This document shows positions 18,464 to 28,546 of a stretch of 32,585 bases of DNA, piece after piece. Each line of letters begins with the position of its first letter. Positions within the stretch are counted from its first letter, which is position 1. Below the pieces are notes generated by a model that worked only from the letters and a program-made list of their open reading frames with translations, was not told the origin of the DNA and did not search any database. The DNA lies in contig PJAB01000240.1 of NCBI GenBank assembly GCA_002887195.1, positions 1 through 32,585 of the forward strand. The letters are read 5' to 3'. This DNA is from Chrysochromulina parva (taxonomy: Eukaryota; Haptophyta; Prymnesiales; Chrysochromulinaceae). The position numbers and the translations under genes were made by a program.

Positions 18464-21400
18464 AGTGTTGCCACTGCCACTTTGAATGCAGCGGCCGCGG
18501 CCGCCTCGGCAGCGTGCGCGGCAGCCTTCGGCGCATCGCTCGGCGATGAGCCCATCCGCCAGATGGTGAGTGCTCATGCGCCGCTGGCCGCGTGGCTGCG
18601 GGAGCACCGGCTCCGCACGGGCGGCGGTGGGGGCAGCGGCGGCAGCACCACCACCGCCCCCAAAAAGGACGGCGAGACTCCGAGATCAACTCCGAGATCA
18701 ACTCCGAGATCAACTCCGAGACTCGCTCCAGGCGAGACGCCCTTGGATGCCTCGGGCGCCGCCTCCGCCGCCATCCCTCCGCCCGCGCGCGACGCGTACA
18801 CTCGGCTCCTTCGCGCTGTGGAGGAGGCGGCCGCCGCGGCCGAGGCGGCGGCCGCGGCCGAAGCGAAGGCGAGAGAAGAACGACTCGCGGCCAACCGAGC
18901 GGCGAGTGCGGCGGCGGCGAGCGCGGCGGCGGCATCAGCGGCGGCGGCGGCAGCCGACGGCGGCGGCAGCGGCAGCGGCATTGGGGGTAGCGATGGCGGC
19001 GGCGGTGCTGTTGAGCCTTCGCCAGAAGGGACCATCGGTTGGGTACGCGAGCGCTGCCGCATGCATCTGTATGCGAATTTGGAAGGGGGTGGCGTGGCGA
19101 CCGACGCAGAGGTGGATATGCTCAGTGCAACGCTCCTCGGGCAACTCTACTCCAATACGACGGAGGACGCACTGCAGGTGATTGCCATCGATTGCCACCG
19201 ATTGTCACCGACGGCTACCCATTGCCACCAATGGCCACCGATGGCCTCCGATGGCCACCGATGGCCACTGATGGCCTCCGATTGCCACCGATTGCCACTG
19301 ATGGCCACTGATGGCCACCGATGGCCTCCGATACTGATTGCCACTGATGGCCAACTGATGGTCCCATGCGCCCACCACGTCGCGTCACGCACTGCAGGGC
19401 GACCTGCTCAGCCTGCTCGGCTTCGGCGCGCTGGAGCTGATTGCGACGGTGCTGCCCGCACGGGTGCGTGTGAAGGACGATCTGAAGCGGCTGCTCGCCG
19501 CCGCTGAGCATGCGGATGCGGACGGGAGCTCGAGCGGCGGGCTGGGTGGCAGTGGCGGTGCCGGCGGCGGCCCCGCAGCGCCCGTTGGTTGCATGGTCAA
19601 GCTGACCACCAAGTCGCAGCAGGTGCTCGAGAAGCAAAGGCGCAAGGACGCGACGAAACTTGCCAAGGAGAAGCGCCGCGCCGCGCTCGAGGAGACGCGA
19701 TCTCCCGACGAGATCGCGGCCGAGCTCGAGTGGCTGAGCGCGGCTGGATTCGAACCGGCCGCGAAACTGCTTCGTCAGGAGGAGGAGGCCAAGGCGGCCA
19801 AGCCGCTCGCGCCCGACTCGGCGCTCGCGCAGCTGCGTAGTCTCGCCTCCATCAGCGGATTGGGCAAGGCGCTCCCAGAGGGCACTGTACGGCGCACCGG
19901 TAAGGGGTGGGAGGAGGTGCAGGTGCCGCCCGCCCAAACCACGAAACTCGAGCAGAGGCTGGTCCAGATCAGCGAGCTGCCTGAGCATGCGCAGCTGGCC
20001 TTCCGCGGCGTGCACGCCCTGAACGCGCTCCAGAGCGCCGTCGTGGGCGTGGCGCTCCATTCGAATGAGAACATGCTCGTATGCGCTCCGACGGGGGCGG
20101 GCAAGACGAACGTGGCTCTCCTCGCGATGATGCAGCAGGTGCGGGTCTGTTGCCCGGAGGGGGGGGACGGGGGCAGGGGGGGGTGGGGGGAGGTGGAACG
20201 GGGATGAATTTGGGGAAATTGACCCTCGGATGACCCCTGCGTGCTTCTGATTGCCTCTTCGAACGCCTCTGAACGCCTTTGTTGGGTCCTGCCTAATTTG
20301 GCAGGTGGGCCTGTGCTTCGAGGAGGGGAGCCTCGTACGCGAGAAGCTCAAGATGATCTACATCGCGCCCATGAAGGCGCTCGCCCAGGAGCTCGTGGGC
20401 AAATTCTCCAAGTCCCTCGGTCAGCTCGGGCTGCAGGTGCGCGAGTACACGGGCGACATGCAGCTGACGAAGCGCGAGATCGCGAGCACGCACCTGATCG
20501 TGACCACGCCCGAGAAGTGGGATGTGGTTACACGCAAGGGGTCGGATGCGCTCGTGTCCGCGGTCGGGCTGCTCATCATTGACGAAGTCCATCTGCTCAA
20601 CGACGACCGAGGGCCCGTCATCGAGGTGCCGAGATGGCGCGCCTCCTCTGATTGCATGTGATTGCCTGTGATTGCCTGTGATTGCATGTGATTGCATGTG
20701 ATTGCATGTGATTGCATGTGATTGCATGTGATTGCATGTGATTGCATGTGATTGCATCCCTCATCAGGCACTCGTGGCGCGCACGCTCCGTCTCGTCGAG
20801 TCGTCGCAGCAGATGATCCGGATTGTGGGCCTCTCGGCCACCCTGCCCAACTATGCGGACGTCGCTCTCTTCCTCAAGGTGATGGCTCTTGATGGCCTCT
20901 TGATGGCTCTTGATGGCTCTTAAGAGCCCCGACTGGCCCTGATTGACCCGGATCGACCTTTTGGCCCCGAAATCCCACAACTGCCGGGCGTGTCTCTCCT
21001 CCTCAAAGGTCAACCCGGCGACTGGTCTCTTCCACTTTGGGCCGCAGTACCGCCCTGTGCCACTGACGCAGACCTTCATTGGAGTGACGAAGACGAATGT
21101 CAAGGAGCGGAACGACATGATGATCCAGATTGCGTACGAAAGGGCACTCATCGCGATCCGACGTGGCAAGCAGGTGATGGTCTTCGTGCATGCCAGGTCC
21201 GACACGGTGCGCACGGCGCGTGCACTCCTGGAGCTCGCGAGGAAGGAAGGCACCGCCGAGGAGCTCCTTCCAAAGTATGACGAAATCCCGACGTTCCAGC
21301 TCAAGGTTAAGGAGGTGGGCTGAGTGCTCCCTGATTGCTGGCGGAGCTGCAGGCGAGATACCAATGAGTGTGGCTGAGTGCTCCCTGATTGCTTCTCTGA

Positions 21401-24400
21401 GTTCCTTCCTGAGTGCCTCCCTGAGAGCCTCACTCATTGCCTCCCTGACCGCCTTCCTAATTGCCTCCCTGACTGCCTCCTTGACAGCCTCCCTGAGTGC
21501 ACCTGATCGCCTCTCTGAGTGCCCCTTTGATGGGCAGGTGGGCAAGTCCAAGTCTCCCGAAGTACGCGAACTCTTCGGGGGCGGCTTCGGCGTCCACCAC
21601 GCGGGCATGCTGCGCGCCGATCGGGGGCTGAGTGAGCGCTTGTTCTCCGAGGGCCTCCTCAACGTGCTCGTGTGCACCGCAACGCTCGCCTGGGGAGTCA
21701 ACCTGCCCGCGCACACGGTGATCATCAAGGGGACGCAGCTGTACGATCCCGAAAAGGGCTCCTTCAAAGACCTCGGCGTGCTCGACGTGATGCAGATCTT
21801 TGGACGGGCGGGACGACCCCAATTCGATACGAATGGCGGCGAGGGCATCATCATCACGCAGCATGCCAAGCTCGCCCACTATCTGCAGATGCTCACCTCG
21901 TCGATCCCGATCGAATCGCAGTTCGTCTCACGCCTGTGCGATCACATGAACGCCGAGATTGCGCTCGGCACAGTCACCTCGGTACGCGAAGCCGTCACGT
22001 GGCTCTCGTCTACGTACCTGCACCTTTGCATGCAAGTGCTCACCACAGCGCCGTGTCTTCACAGGTACGCGAAGCCGTTACGTGGCTCTCGTATACGTAC
22101 CTGCACGTGCGCATGATGCGCAATCCTCTCGCGTACGGCATCCCTTATGAGACCGGCATGACCGACCCACGCCTCGTCCGTTGGCGCACCGAGCTGATCC
22201 AATCGATGGCGCGCCGGCTCGACAGGTGAGTGCCCCTGATTGCACTTGATTGCACCTGATTGCATATGGTGACCTCTGATCCATCAATGGCTCACCGGCT
22301 CGACAGCGGCCGCATGATCCGGTTCCATGAGGCCTCCGGATCCCTCGACCCGACCGAACTAGGCCGTACCTCGTCGCACTTCTACCTGTCCGTGGACACC
22401 GTCGAGACGTTCAACGAGATGCTCTCTCCAACGAGCAACGAGGCCGAGATCCTGCACACGCTCTGCAGCGCCGCCGAGTTTAGTCAGATCAAGGTGAGGA
22501 GCGGATGGCGCCTGATGGGCGGCCTGCGGTTCGTCTGAGTGCCTCCCTGATGACTGCCTGAGTACCTGTCTAAATATATGCGCGTGTGCCTGCCTAATTA
22601 GGTGCGCGAGGAGGAGATGGAGGAGCTCGAGGCGCTGCTCGACCAGGCGCCGCTCAACGTCAAGGGCGGCCTCGCTTCCAAAGAAGGCAAGACCTGTGTC
22701 CTGATGCAGGCGTACATAGGCGGACTACCGGTCAAGGCGTTCGCGCTCGTCTCGGACTGCACCTTCATTGCGCAGTCGGCCGCGCGCATCGCGCGAGGTC
22801 TGTTCGAGATCACCCTCGCGCGCGGATGGCTCTCGTATGCCGAAAAGGTGCTGGTTGCCTCTGATTGGTGCTCATTGCCTCGGTTTGCCTGAGACTGCTT
22901 CCGATGGTGCCTGAGATTGCTTCTGGGCTCGCTTGATTGTCTGTTGATTGAAGGTTGATTGCGTGATGATGGCGTGCGGATGGCATGCTGATTGTCTGTC
23001 CGTGAATGCAGGTGCTGCGTATCTCGAAGATGCTTGAGCAGCGGGCGTGGGCGTTTCGTCACCCGCTGCGCCAGCTCGGCAATCTCCCGTTTGAGATCTA
23101 CGACAAGCTCGAGGCGAAGCGCGCGAGTGTCGATACGCTCCGCGATCTCGACGTGAAGGAGATTGGTGCGCTCATCAGCAATATGAAGCAGGGCCCCGCC
23201 ATCAAGGCGGAGGCTCGTCAATTGCCTCTACTACTCGTGGACGTGAGTGCGCAGCCAATCACGCGCACCGTGCTGCGCGTCAGCCTGACACTCACCGCGG
23301 CCTTTGACTGGGTCGACCGCCACCACGGCGGCATGGAGCCATTTTGGGTCTGGGTACGCGATTGCCACAGATTGTCACTGATTGCCACTGATTGCCACTG
23401 ATTGCCATGGATTGCCATGTATTGCCATGGATTGCCATGGATTGCCACTGATTGCCACTGATTGCCATGGATTGACACTGAATTCCATGGATTGCGTCGG
23501 ACGACCCCGTGTGGCCGCTGGAGTGCCGTTGAGTACCGCTGAGTGCTGCTGAGTGCTGCTGAGCGTCGCTGAGTGCTGCTGAGTGCTGCTGGTCTCTGGT
23601 CGCAGGTCGAGGACACCGAGAATGAGCACATTTATCACAAGGAGCTGTTCACACTGACCAAGATGAAGAAGGACGAGCCGCACACCCTCGCGTTCACCAT
23701 CCCCCTCTTTGAGCCCCTCCCCCCCTGCTACTTCGTGCGCGCCATCTCCAACCGATGGCTCGGCGTCGAGACGATTGTGCCGTTGCCGCTGAGTGAGCTG
23801 CACTTGCCGACAGCGCAGCCCGCGCACACGGAGCTGCTCGACCTTCGGCCGCTCCCCAAGACCGTCCTCTGCGATCCAAATTGGGAGGCCCTCTTCAAGT
23901 TCTCCCACTTCAATCCGATTCAGACGCAGGTCTTTCACACCGTCTTTCACACCGACCAGAACATCCTCGTCGGCTCGCCTACGGGCTCCGGCAAGACCGT
24001 CACCGCCGAGCTCGCGGTACTCCGTCTCCTCCGAGCGCACCCCGGCATGAAGGCCGTGTACATCGCGCCGCTCAAGGCGCTCGTGCGCGAGAGACTCGAT
24101 GACTGGACGACGAAATTCGTCAAACGGCTCGGCCTCTCGCTCCAGGAGCTCACCGGAGATTCGGCGCCGGACGCGCGCGCACTCGCCACGGCCGACATTT
24201 TGGCCACCACGCCGGAGAAGTGGGACGGCGTCTCCCGCCACTGGCAGCAGCGCGGCTACGTCCGGCAGGTAAGCCGCTGCGCCTCGGTTGGACGGAGATC
24301 TCGTGTTGACGAGATCTCGTGTTGGCAAAATCTCATGTTGATGAGATCACGATCTGCTCGAGTCGGTTGAGGCCTCTGAGGAGCTCTGATTGCATCTCGC

Positions 24401-27400
24401 GTTCGGCAGGTGGGGCTGGTCATCATTGACGAGATCCATCTGCTCGGCGAAGACCGTGGGCCGATTCTCGAGGTGGGGCCAGATTGGTCACTGATTGCGA
24501 TTGATTGATTGACGAGATCCATTCTCGAGGTGGGGCCAGATTGGTCACTGATTGCGATTGATTGATTGACGAGATCCATTCTCGAGGTGGGGCCAGATTG
24601 GTCACTGATTGCGATTGAGTGCGAGTGCGATTGAGTTCGAGTGCGATTGAGTGCGATTGAGTGCGATTGAGTGCGTCCATCATCAGGTTATCGTGAGTCG
24701 GATGCGCTACATTGCGACCAAGACAAACGCTTCCATCCGCATCGTCGGCCTCTCAACCGCGATGGCCAATGCACACGACCTCGCTGACTGGCTCGGCATC
24801 CCGCCCGATGGCCTCTTCAACTTCAAGCCGTCGGTAACGAACCGCTCCTCCCTAATTTGGGTGCGCGTCGCCTCCCTAATTTGGCGCGTGCTCCCTCCCA
24901 AATTAGGTACGCCCGGTGCCGCTCGAGGTGCACATCGCGGGCTTCCCTGGCAAGCACTACTGCCCCCGCATGGCCACAATGAACAAGCCAACGTACCGCG
25001 CGATCCTCAATCACTCGCCTACGAAGCCGGTGCTCGTCTTCGTCTCGTCTCGTCGCCAGGTCTGATTGCACTACGACTGCATCCCTGATGACTTCGGATG
25101 GCCTTCTCACTCCGCCAGTGCTCGCCTCATGCCGCTGCTGTGAACATTCACAGACGCGCCTCACGGCGCTCGACTTGATTGCGTACTGCTCTGCGGATGA
25201 GAGGGACACTCAATTCGTCAATCTCCACCCGAGCGAGCTCGAGCCGTTACTCGCGACCATCAAGGACGGTGCCCTCAAGCACACGCTTGCGTTTGGGGTG
25301 GGCATCCATCATGCTGGGCTGTGCGAGAGCGACCGGACGACCGTTGAGCGCCTGTTCGTCTCGCAAGCCATCATGGTGCTCGTGTGCACCTCGACCCTCG
25401 CGTGGGGAGTCAACTTTCCCGCGCATTTGGTCGTCGTCAAAGGGACCGAGTTTTACGACGCCAAGACGAAGCGGTACGTCGAGTTTCCGGTGACCGAGGT
25501 GCTTTGCATGCAAGTGCTCACCACAGCGCCGTGCCCCCCGCGCAGGTACGTCGACTTTCCGGTGACCGATGTGCTTCAGATGATGGGTCGTGCGGGCCGG
25601 CCGCAATTCGATGACCAAGGCATCGCAGTGATCCTTGTGCACGAGCCCAAGAAGACGTTTTACCGCAAGTTCCTGTAAATGAGAACTCTTGCCGAGGGAG
25701 ACGTGATTGCGATGGATGACGTCTGATGGCGTGTGATGAGCTCGCTGATTGCCTCCCTCATTAGGTACGAGCCCTTCCCTATCGAGTCGTGCCTGCAAGA
25801 GCAGCTGCACGATCACATCAACGCCGAGGTGGTGAACGGCACGATCACCTCGAAGCAGGTGCGTGATGACCACTGATGACCACTGATGAACGTCCATGAC
25901 GTGGCAGCTTGGCCACTGGTGGCAACACGTGCCCTTCTGATTGATAGCCACTGATGACCACTGATGACCACTGATGACCACTGATGACTCCTGACGAGGC
26001 AGGACGGTGTGGACTTCCTCTCGTGGACGTACTTTTTCCGACGGCTCGCGCGTAACCCCGCGTACTACCACCTCGAGGTCCCGATGGTCGCGGCGTCGGC
26101 TTCCTCCTCCCTCGGCCTTGACGAAGCAGGTTCGTTAATGGGCTCGTTTATCGGCTCGCTGATGACCTCACTCATTCGACCTCGGCTGATTGCCTCACTC
26201 ATTCGACCTCGGCTGATGACCTCACTCATTCGACCCCGGCTGATTGCCTCACTCATTCGACCTCGGCTGATGACCTCACTCATTCGACCTCGGCTGATGA
26301 CCTCACTCATTCGACTCCGGCTGATTGCCTCACTCATTCGACCTCGGCTGTGTGCAGTGAACACGTTCCTATCCGATCTCATCGAGGGCACGCTGTACGA
26401 TCTCCAGAGCGCGGGATGCCTCGAGATTGACGAGATCGACGGGAGCTCCGTGCGCCCTCTCACGCTCGGGCGGGTCGCATCGTACTACTACCTCAAGTAC
26501 ACGACGGTCGCGCTCTTCTGCGCAGAGCTGCATGACGTCGACGAAGCCGTTACGGAGCTGCCCACCCTCCTTCGAGTGCTCTGTGACGCTTCCGAGTTTG
26601 ATGAGCTTCCGGTACTCGTCACCACCGATGAGCAATTATGAGCACCGATGACTACTGATTGCGTCCGCATCCGAGCACTGATTGCGCCCCTCATCAGGTA
26701 CGTCACAACGAGGAGCACGTGCATGCACAGATGAGCACCGAGCACTGATTGCGCCCCTCATCAGGTACGTCACAACGAGGAGCACGTGCATGCACAGATG
26801 AGCACCGAGCTGCCGTGGCGTGTCGACCAGTCGGCCCTCGACTCGCCGCACGTCAAGGCTCACCTGCTGCTTCAAGCGCACTTCGCACGCACGCCTCTTC
26901 CAATGTCGGACTACGTCACCGACACCAAGTCGGTACTCGACCAGGCGATGCGGGTGCTCCAGGCCATGGTCGACATTGCGGCGGATGGAGGCTGGCTGGA
27001 CACGACGCTGTCAGTGATGCACCTCGTTCAGATGGTGACCCAGGCTCGATTCCTCGACGACTCTCCCTTCACCGATCTGCCCCACGTCGATGACAAGGTA
27101 GAGGCGCGGCGGCCCTGCGTGCAGAGGGCGTCACTGGTTGCAGCTCTGAGTGCATGTTTGATGATCTGATTGCGTATGATCTGATTGCGTTCCTCATCAG
27201 GTGGAGGCGGCGCTGCGCGCCAAGGGCATCACCGACCTCGCCACCCTCGCGCGCCTGCCCATAGAGAAGCTCCGACAGCTGCTTGGCGGCGTGCTGCGCG
27301 AAAGGCCGATCGGCGAGCTCGCCGAGGTGCTACGCGCCTTGCCCACGCTCACGCTGCGCGCGGAGGCGCCCCATACGGCGCTCGCCCCGGGCGAGGAGAG

Positions 27401-27686
27401 CGTGGTGAAGGTGCACCTGGAGGCGACGCAACGGGGGCACCGGCGGCATGCGTTCGCGCCGCGCTTCCCGAAGCCAAAGCTCGCGGGCTGGTGGCTGGTG
27501 ATGGGCGAAGCGGACGAGCTCTTCGCCCTCAAGCGCATCCACCTCGACCGTGGGGCGCTCACGAGCGAGCTGCACTTCGCCGCCCCGGACGAGCCCGGCG
27601 AGTACCTGTACAGCGTCCGCCTCGTGAGCGACTCGTACATCGGACTCGATGGCGAGGTGCAGGTGACGGTAGTCGTCTCGGGCTGA
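17960..27686 (+). CDS. ASCC3: ASCC3/Slh1-type Ski2-like tandem helicase (21 exons)
   Basis: Exons: 17960-19177, 19398-20138, 20305-20625, 20768-20878, 21009-21314, 21538-21981, 22065-22225, 22307-22493, 22602-22847, 23012-23353, 23606-24268, 24410-24472, 24687-24833, 24907-25059, 25154-25473, 25546-25674, 25765-25858, 26003-26129, 26358-26611, 26765-27097, 27201-27686. Phases fit and give about 2281 residues (human ASCC3 ~2200). Cassette 1: CAPTGAGKT (20082-20108), DEVH (20581-20592), [17 protein letters not shown]. Cassette 2: GSPTGSGKT (23972-23998), DEIH (24428-24439), [15 protein letters not shown], each with a Sec63-like unit. Both cassettes keep intact motifs, which favours ASCC3 over spliceosomal Brr2, whose second cassette is degenerate. 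Known roles are ribosome-quality-control splitting and alkylation repair. The N-terminus has poly-Gly/Ala and TPRS repeats; ATG 17990 is an alternative start. Exon joins follow family conservation closely. Confidence 0.9.
18424..18461 (+). repeat. (GGC)n run coding poly-Gly in the ASCC3 N-terminus
   Basis: A nearly pure GGC run encodes an 11-Gly tract in the poorly conserved N-terminal extension. Nearby are a 12-bp repeat coding TPRS (about 18676-18720) and Ala-rich tracts (18820-18955). These are replication-slippage-prone low-complexity segments. Confidence 0.8.
19178..19397 (+). repeat. ASCC3 intron 1 with 10-bp ATGGCCACCG array and 12-bp flanking repeat
   Basis: A 220-bp intron. The word ACGCACTGCAGG spans the donor junction and recurs at the acceptor junction, so the two splice sites sit at equivalent positions of a direct repeat. 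The body is an array of ATTGCCACCG / ATGGCCACCG / ATGGCCTCCG words at mostly 10-bp spacing. Confidence 0.8.
20626..20767 (+). repeat. ASCC3 intron 3 with ten exact 10-bp repeats
   Basis: A 142-bp intron. Bases 20651-20750 are ten units of ATTGCATGTG (two read ATTGCCTGTG), in perfect 10-bp register, followed by ATTGCATCCCTCATCAG. The start GTGCCGAGATGGCGCGC is a drifted copy of the next exon start GCACTCGTGGCGCGC. Confidence 0.9.
21315..21537 (+). repeat. ASCC3 intron 5 with 12-bp TGCCTCCCTGA array
   Basis: A 223-bp intron. It opens with GTGGGC, which also opens the next exon. GGCTGAGTGCTCCCTGATTG occurs twice near its start, then TGCCTCCCTGAC-type words run at about 12-bp spacing (about 21410-21530). 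Confidence 0.75.
21982..22064 (+). mobile_element. Family A introner in ASCC3 (intron 6)
   Basis: The first 42 bases (21982-22023) are a copy of the exon 7 start (22065-22106) with two mismatches. The remaining 41-bp body (22024-22064) reads TTGCATGCAAGTGCTCACC, ACAGCGCC, then GTGTCTTCACAG. The exon copy encodes [11 protein letters not shown] as the family expects; the intron copy reads [11 protein letters not shown], so the intron copy is the one that drifts. Length 83 is not 3n. Confidence 0.9.
22226..22306 (+). repeat. ASCC3 intron 7 whose acceptor copies the upstream exon end
   Basis: An 81-bp intron. Its last 26 bases (22281-22306, ending CACCGGCTCGACAG) resemble the last 27 bases of the preceding exon (22199-22225, ending GCGCCGGCTCGACAG). 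The body is CTGATTGCACTTG-type words. Here the duplicated target supplies the 3' splice site. Confidence 0.8.
23354..23605 (+). repeat. ASCC3 intron 10 with twelve exact 10-bp repeats
   Basis: A 252-bp intron. Bases 23361-23480 are twelve units of ATTGCCACTG / ATTGCCATGG in perfect 10-bp register, followed by a second array of GAGTGCTGCT words (about 23530-23590), also at 10-bp spacing with small variants. The acceptor is GGTCGCAG. Confidence 0.9.
24473..24686 (+). repeat. ASCC3 intron 12 with 57-bp repeats carrying pieces of exon 12
   Basis: Units start at 24464, 24521 and 24578, exactly 57 bp apart. The first begins in exon 12 itself. The second and third carry GACGAGATCC joined to ATTCTCGAGGTGGGG, words that in exon 12 are separated by about 26 bases. 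The intron thus contains internally deleted copies of exon 12, each ending in a copy of the donor CTCGAG|GTGGGG. Confidence 0.85.
24834..24906 (+). repeat. ASCC3 intron 13 with doubled acceptor-like CCTAATTTGG words
   Basis: A 73-bp intron containing CTCCCTAATTTGG twice and the true end CTCCCAAATTAG|GTACGC. The start GTAACGAACCG is close to the exon start GTACGCCCGG. The body differs from the GATTGCC type. Confidence 0.65.
25474..25545 (+). mobile_element. Family A introner in ASCC3 (intron 15)
   Basis: The first 31 bases (25474-25504) match the exon 16 start (25546-25576) with two mismatches. The 41-bp body (25505-25545) has TGCATGCAAGTGCTCACC, ACAGCGCC, then a C-rich run ending CGCGCAG. 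The exon copy encodes [13 protein letters not shown] as in the family; the intron copy reads [10 protein letters not shown]. Length is 3n and the frame stays open. Confidence 0.9.
25859..26002 (+). repeat. ASCC3 intron 17 with TGATGACCAC repeats
   Basis: A 144-bp intron between TSKQ and DGVDF. It contains two blocks of TGATGACCAC at 10-bp spacing (around 25865-25885 and 25948-25990), and the acceptor is GACGAGGCAG. Confidence 0.75.
26130..26357 (+). repeat. ASCC3 intron 18, seven 27-bp repeats, open in frame
   Basis: A 228-bp intron (3n) with seven copies of a 27-bp unit containing CTCACTCATTCGACCTCGG. Read through, it would add SLIRPRL-type repeats with no stop. Comparison with ASCC3 homologues indicates that the segment is absent from the family, so splicing (GAAGCAG|GTTCG ... 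TGTGCAG|TGAAC) is the preferred model, but retention would keep the frame. Confidence 0.75.
26612..26764 (+). repeat. ASCC3 intron 19 with a perfect 67-bp tandem duplication across the acceptor
   Basis: Units 26671-26737 and 26738-26804 are identical. Each contains an intron end (GCGCCCCTCATCAG) plus about 40 bp of exon 20 start. The second acceptor (26764) is used in the model, because exon sequence after the first acceptor (26697) soon meets TGA. The intron start GTACTCGTCACCAC is a third, drifted exon-like copy. Confidence 0.9.
27098..27200 (+). repeat. ASCC3 intron 20, drifted exon copy plus TGATTGCG end
   Basis: A 103-bp intron whose start GTAGAGGCGCGGCGG resembles the exon 21 start GTGGAGGCGGCGCTG. 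It ends with two ATGATCTGATTGCGT words and TCCTCATCAG. Confidence 0.75.
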
Positions 27687-28546
27687 GACGCTAGTGTGTT
27701 CACCGCTCGCTCCTGCGCGCTGGCTTTGATTACTGGCTTGATGGTTGGCGTTCGTTGGTGGCACGTGAAAGGCCTGGTGCCTGGTTGTGGTAGCTTTAAT
27801 ACTCTTCCACCGGCGGCGCATCGCGATCCCCCCCGAACCGCAATCATGCTTGCGTCCCCGCGCAAACTCACAGTCTCAGTCACGGACATATATGTGTACG
27901 CACAGTCTCGGAACAGACGACATGTTGAGAGAGCTCCGCGTTCTGCCCCCCAGGGGGGGCTCTACACTGTAGCACACGCTCGCGCTCGCCACTCCCGTCC
28001 CCCCCTCCGCGCCCTTCGACGCGCCCTCATGGTCAGGCGCGCTTCCCCCCTGCCCCATGAGGTCGCACTCTGTTTGTCGAGCGCGTGCTCCTTTTGCGAG
28101 CGAACAAGTGTTACGCAAGACCCATTTTTAGGTCCATCTTAAGAATGTACGATTCGTTTGTTGTCAAGTCAAGTTGTGTGAACCACGTCCCCTCCGTTGC
28201 GGAGCACGGTGACTTCTAAAACACCTTTTCGGTGTCGAGCTGTCGAGGAAGCGCAGCCGCCCATGTCTCAAGTCTTTCATCTTTGTTCTTTTGAAGGATG
28301 GATCAGCCGCGGATACAATGCCCAGTTGAAAATGAGGGCCAACGAGTGGGCAAACATAGTCCTTTTTGAGCAAGTTCCCCTTCGGAGAGAAACAGCTTTG
28401 TTGCGCCTATCGTGCGAGAATGATGCCCTCCAAGGCGCAGTCCAGTGCGTCGAGCATCTGGGCCGATACAGCTTCCCATCAGCTATCTGCCGCAACAGAC
28501 GTTCAGAATCCCATCTCCGTTGGGCAGCTCCGCCGAAGCTACGGCG
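27687..28546. other. Intergenic region upstream of the cyclic-nucleotide-binding gene
   Basis: 860 bp between the ASCC3 stop and the chosen start of the next plus-strand gene. It should hold the ASCC3 3' UTR and the next gene's promoter and leader. The part 28100-28400 is AT-richer. Several short open frames occur but none has a recognised domain. The next gene's frame is open back to 28445. Confidence 0.45.

Noticed and set aside
20651..20760. Regular short repeats as a CRISPR array
   Set aside because: The units are contiguous 10-bp repeats without spacers and lie within a eukaryotic intron.
26697..26745. Use of the first acceptor of ASCC3 intron 19
   Set aside because: The exon copy after it runs into TGA within about 16 codons, while the second acceptor continues the conserved protein.
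17960..27686. Assignment of the tandem helicase to spliceosomal Brr2
   Set aside because: Both cassettes have intact ATPase motifs (DEVH and DEIH), and the second-cassette text matches ASCC3; Brr2 has a degenerate second cassette and a different N-terminal region.
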